The notes beneath the pieces are model-generated. The model searched no databases and had not been told where the DNA came from. It saw only the letters and a program-made list of their open reading frames with translations. Positions 41,627 to 41,879 of a stretch of 41,879 nt of DNA are shown here, piece by piece. Every line of letters begins with the position of its first letter. The stretch's first letter is position 1. This DNA comes from an uncultured Planctomycetota bacterium (GTDB taxonomy: Bacteria; Planctomycetota; Phycisphaerae; Sedimentisphaerales; UBA12454). The position numbers were made by a program, and so were the translations under genes. The DNA lies in the NCBI GenBank assembly GCA_903847315.1, contig CAINDG010000029.1, forward strand, positions 1 to 41,879, read 5' to 3'.

Positions 41627-41669
41627 AAAAAGGGCGGCAACCTAAAAAAGGGAGCCGTCCTTTTTTGTT
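41627..41669 (+). terminator. Rho-independent terminator after the pilin pair
   Basis: AAAAAGGGCGGC (41627-41638) pairs with GCCGTCCTTTTT (41654-41665) with one G-T wobble, followed by more T residues to 41669. The A-run on the left makes it work in both directions, so it can also end the convergent partial gene at 41691. Confidence 0.88.
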
Positions 41670-41690
41670 TTTAATTTTTTATGCCAAAAT

Positions 41691-41879
41691 TTACGGCTCG
41701 TTCGGGTCGCGGATATACAGCGTTTCCTGCGAGAACGGAACGTAAGAACTATATTGACTATCCCAATCAAAAGCAAAAGCCTCGCTGTATTCCTGGTCAA
41801 TATAAACACTGACCTGACCACTATGGTAACGGAATTTGACATAACCAACCGTACCGTTTGCATCGGCAACCCATTTAAC
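41691..41879 (-). CDS. C-terminal end of an unknown protein (partial)
   Basis: The - strand frame from the window edge to TAA at 41691-41693 is open for 62 codons: GYVKFRYHSGQVSVYIDQEY and SQYSSYVPFSQETLYIRDPN are parts of it. It is beta-rich, aromatic-rich and reads like the end of a secreted or surface protein. No family is recognised and the start is outside the window. Another frame is also open over part of this stretch (41642-41869), but its Arg/Val-rich product looks like a shadow. It shares the bidirectional terminator with the pilin genes. Confidence 0.6.
   Translation of the reverse strand, partial: VKWVADANGTVGYVKFRYHSGQVSVYIDQEYSEAFAFDWDSQYSSYVPFSQETLYIRDPNEP

Noticed and set aside
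41642-41869. 75-codon - strand frame at the right edge
   Set aside because: It crosses the terminator hairpin and is Arg/Val-rich. The overlapping frame ending at 41691 has normal protein composition and runs off the window, so it was preferred.

Overview
The window reads as chromosomal DNA of a planctomycete, most likely of the class Phycisphaerae. The grounds are indirect: a dockerin-like tail of the kind common in that group, a PEP-CTERM protein, LamG and beta-solenoid surface proteins, large PilM-type pilus proteins, and many planctomycete-looking genes of unknown function. No taxonomic marker such as 16S rRNA is present, so this is inference. There is no phage, plasmid, integrase, complete insertion sequence or CRISPR array.

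Region 1 (1 to about 11.9 kb) is a housekeeping cluster, nearly all on the + strand. It holds the end of a dockerin-type secreted protein, pgpA, a large membrane protein with a degenerate kinase-like N-terminus, two unknown genes, purA, uppS, cdsA, phoH, a shortened 7TM-HD phosphohydrolase, ybeY and recO, with efp convergent to recO. The themes are phospholipid and undecaprenyl-phosphate synthesis plus RNA and DNA maintenance. The genes are tightly packed, with small gaps or overlaps.

Region 2 (12 to 16.7 kb) is looser. It has an isoprenylcysteine-methyltransferase-like membrane enzyme, an 8-TM unknown protein, a cluster of palindromic repeats, a PEP-CTERM protein whose natural start codon appears to be ACG, a repeat-rich gap with a perfect 36-bp palindrome, and mtaB.

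Region 3 (16.7 to 35.8 kb) is a type IV pilus / type II secretion-like locus. A + strand module of three large proteins (a PilM-PilN fusion and two unknown single-TM proteins with matching C-terminal tips) converges on a long - strand operon. That operon reads ATPase (GspE/PilB), platform (GspF/PilC), major pseudopilin (GspG), GspH, GspI, a GspJ-like pseudopilin with a LamG lectin domain, a secreted beta-solenoid protein, a GspK/PilX-like protein, a second PilM-PilN fusion, PilO and a secretin. A glycogen-synthase-like glycosyltransferase follows. No prepilin peptidase or PilT retraction ATPase is in the window. In the GspJ gene a roughly 104-bp inverted-repeat element has inserted inside the prepilin cleavage motif, in frame, and rebuilt that motif at its far end.

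Region 4 (35.8 to 41.9 kb) has a receiver-only response regulator and a PAS histidine kinase separated almost exactly by a second inverted-repeat element, whose right arm supplies the kinase ribosome-binding site. A third related hairpin follows the kinase. Then come a secreted protein of unknown function, a rubrerythrin-like diiron protein, tRNA-Ser(GCT) flanked on both sides by degenerate repeats, two tandem near-identical major type IV pilin genes with a terminator, and the C-terminal end of a truncated gene at the right edge. The pilins are the likely fibre subunits for the machinery in region 3, and the two-component pair may regulate the system (inference from proximity).
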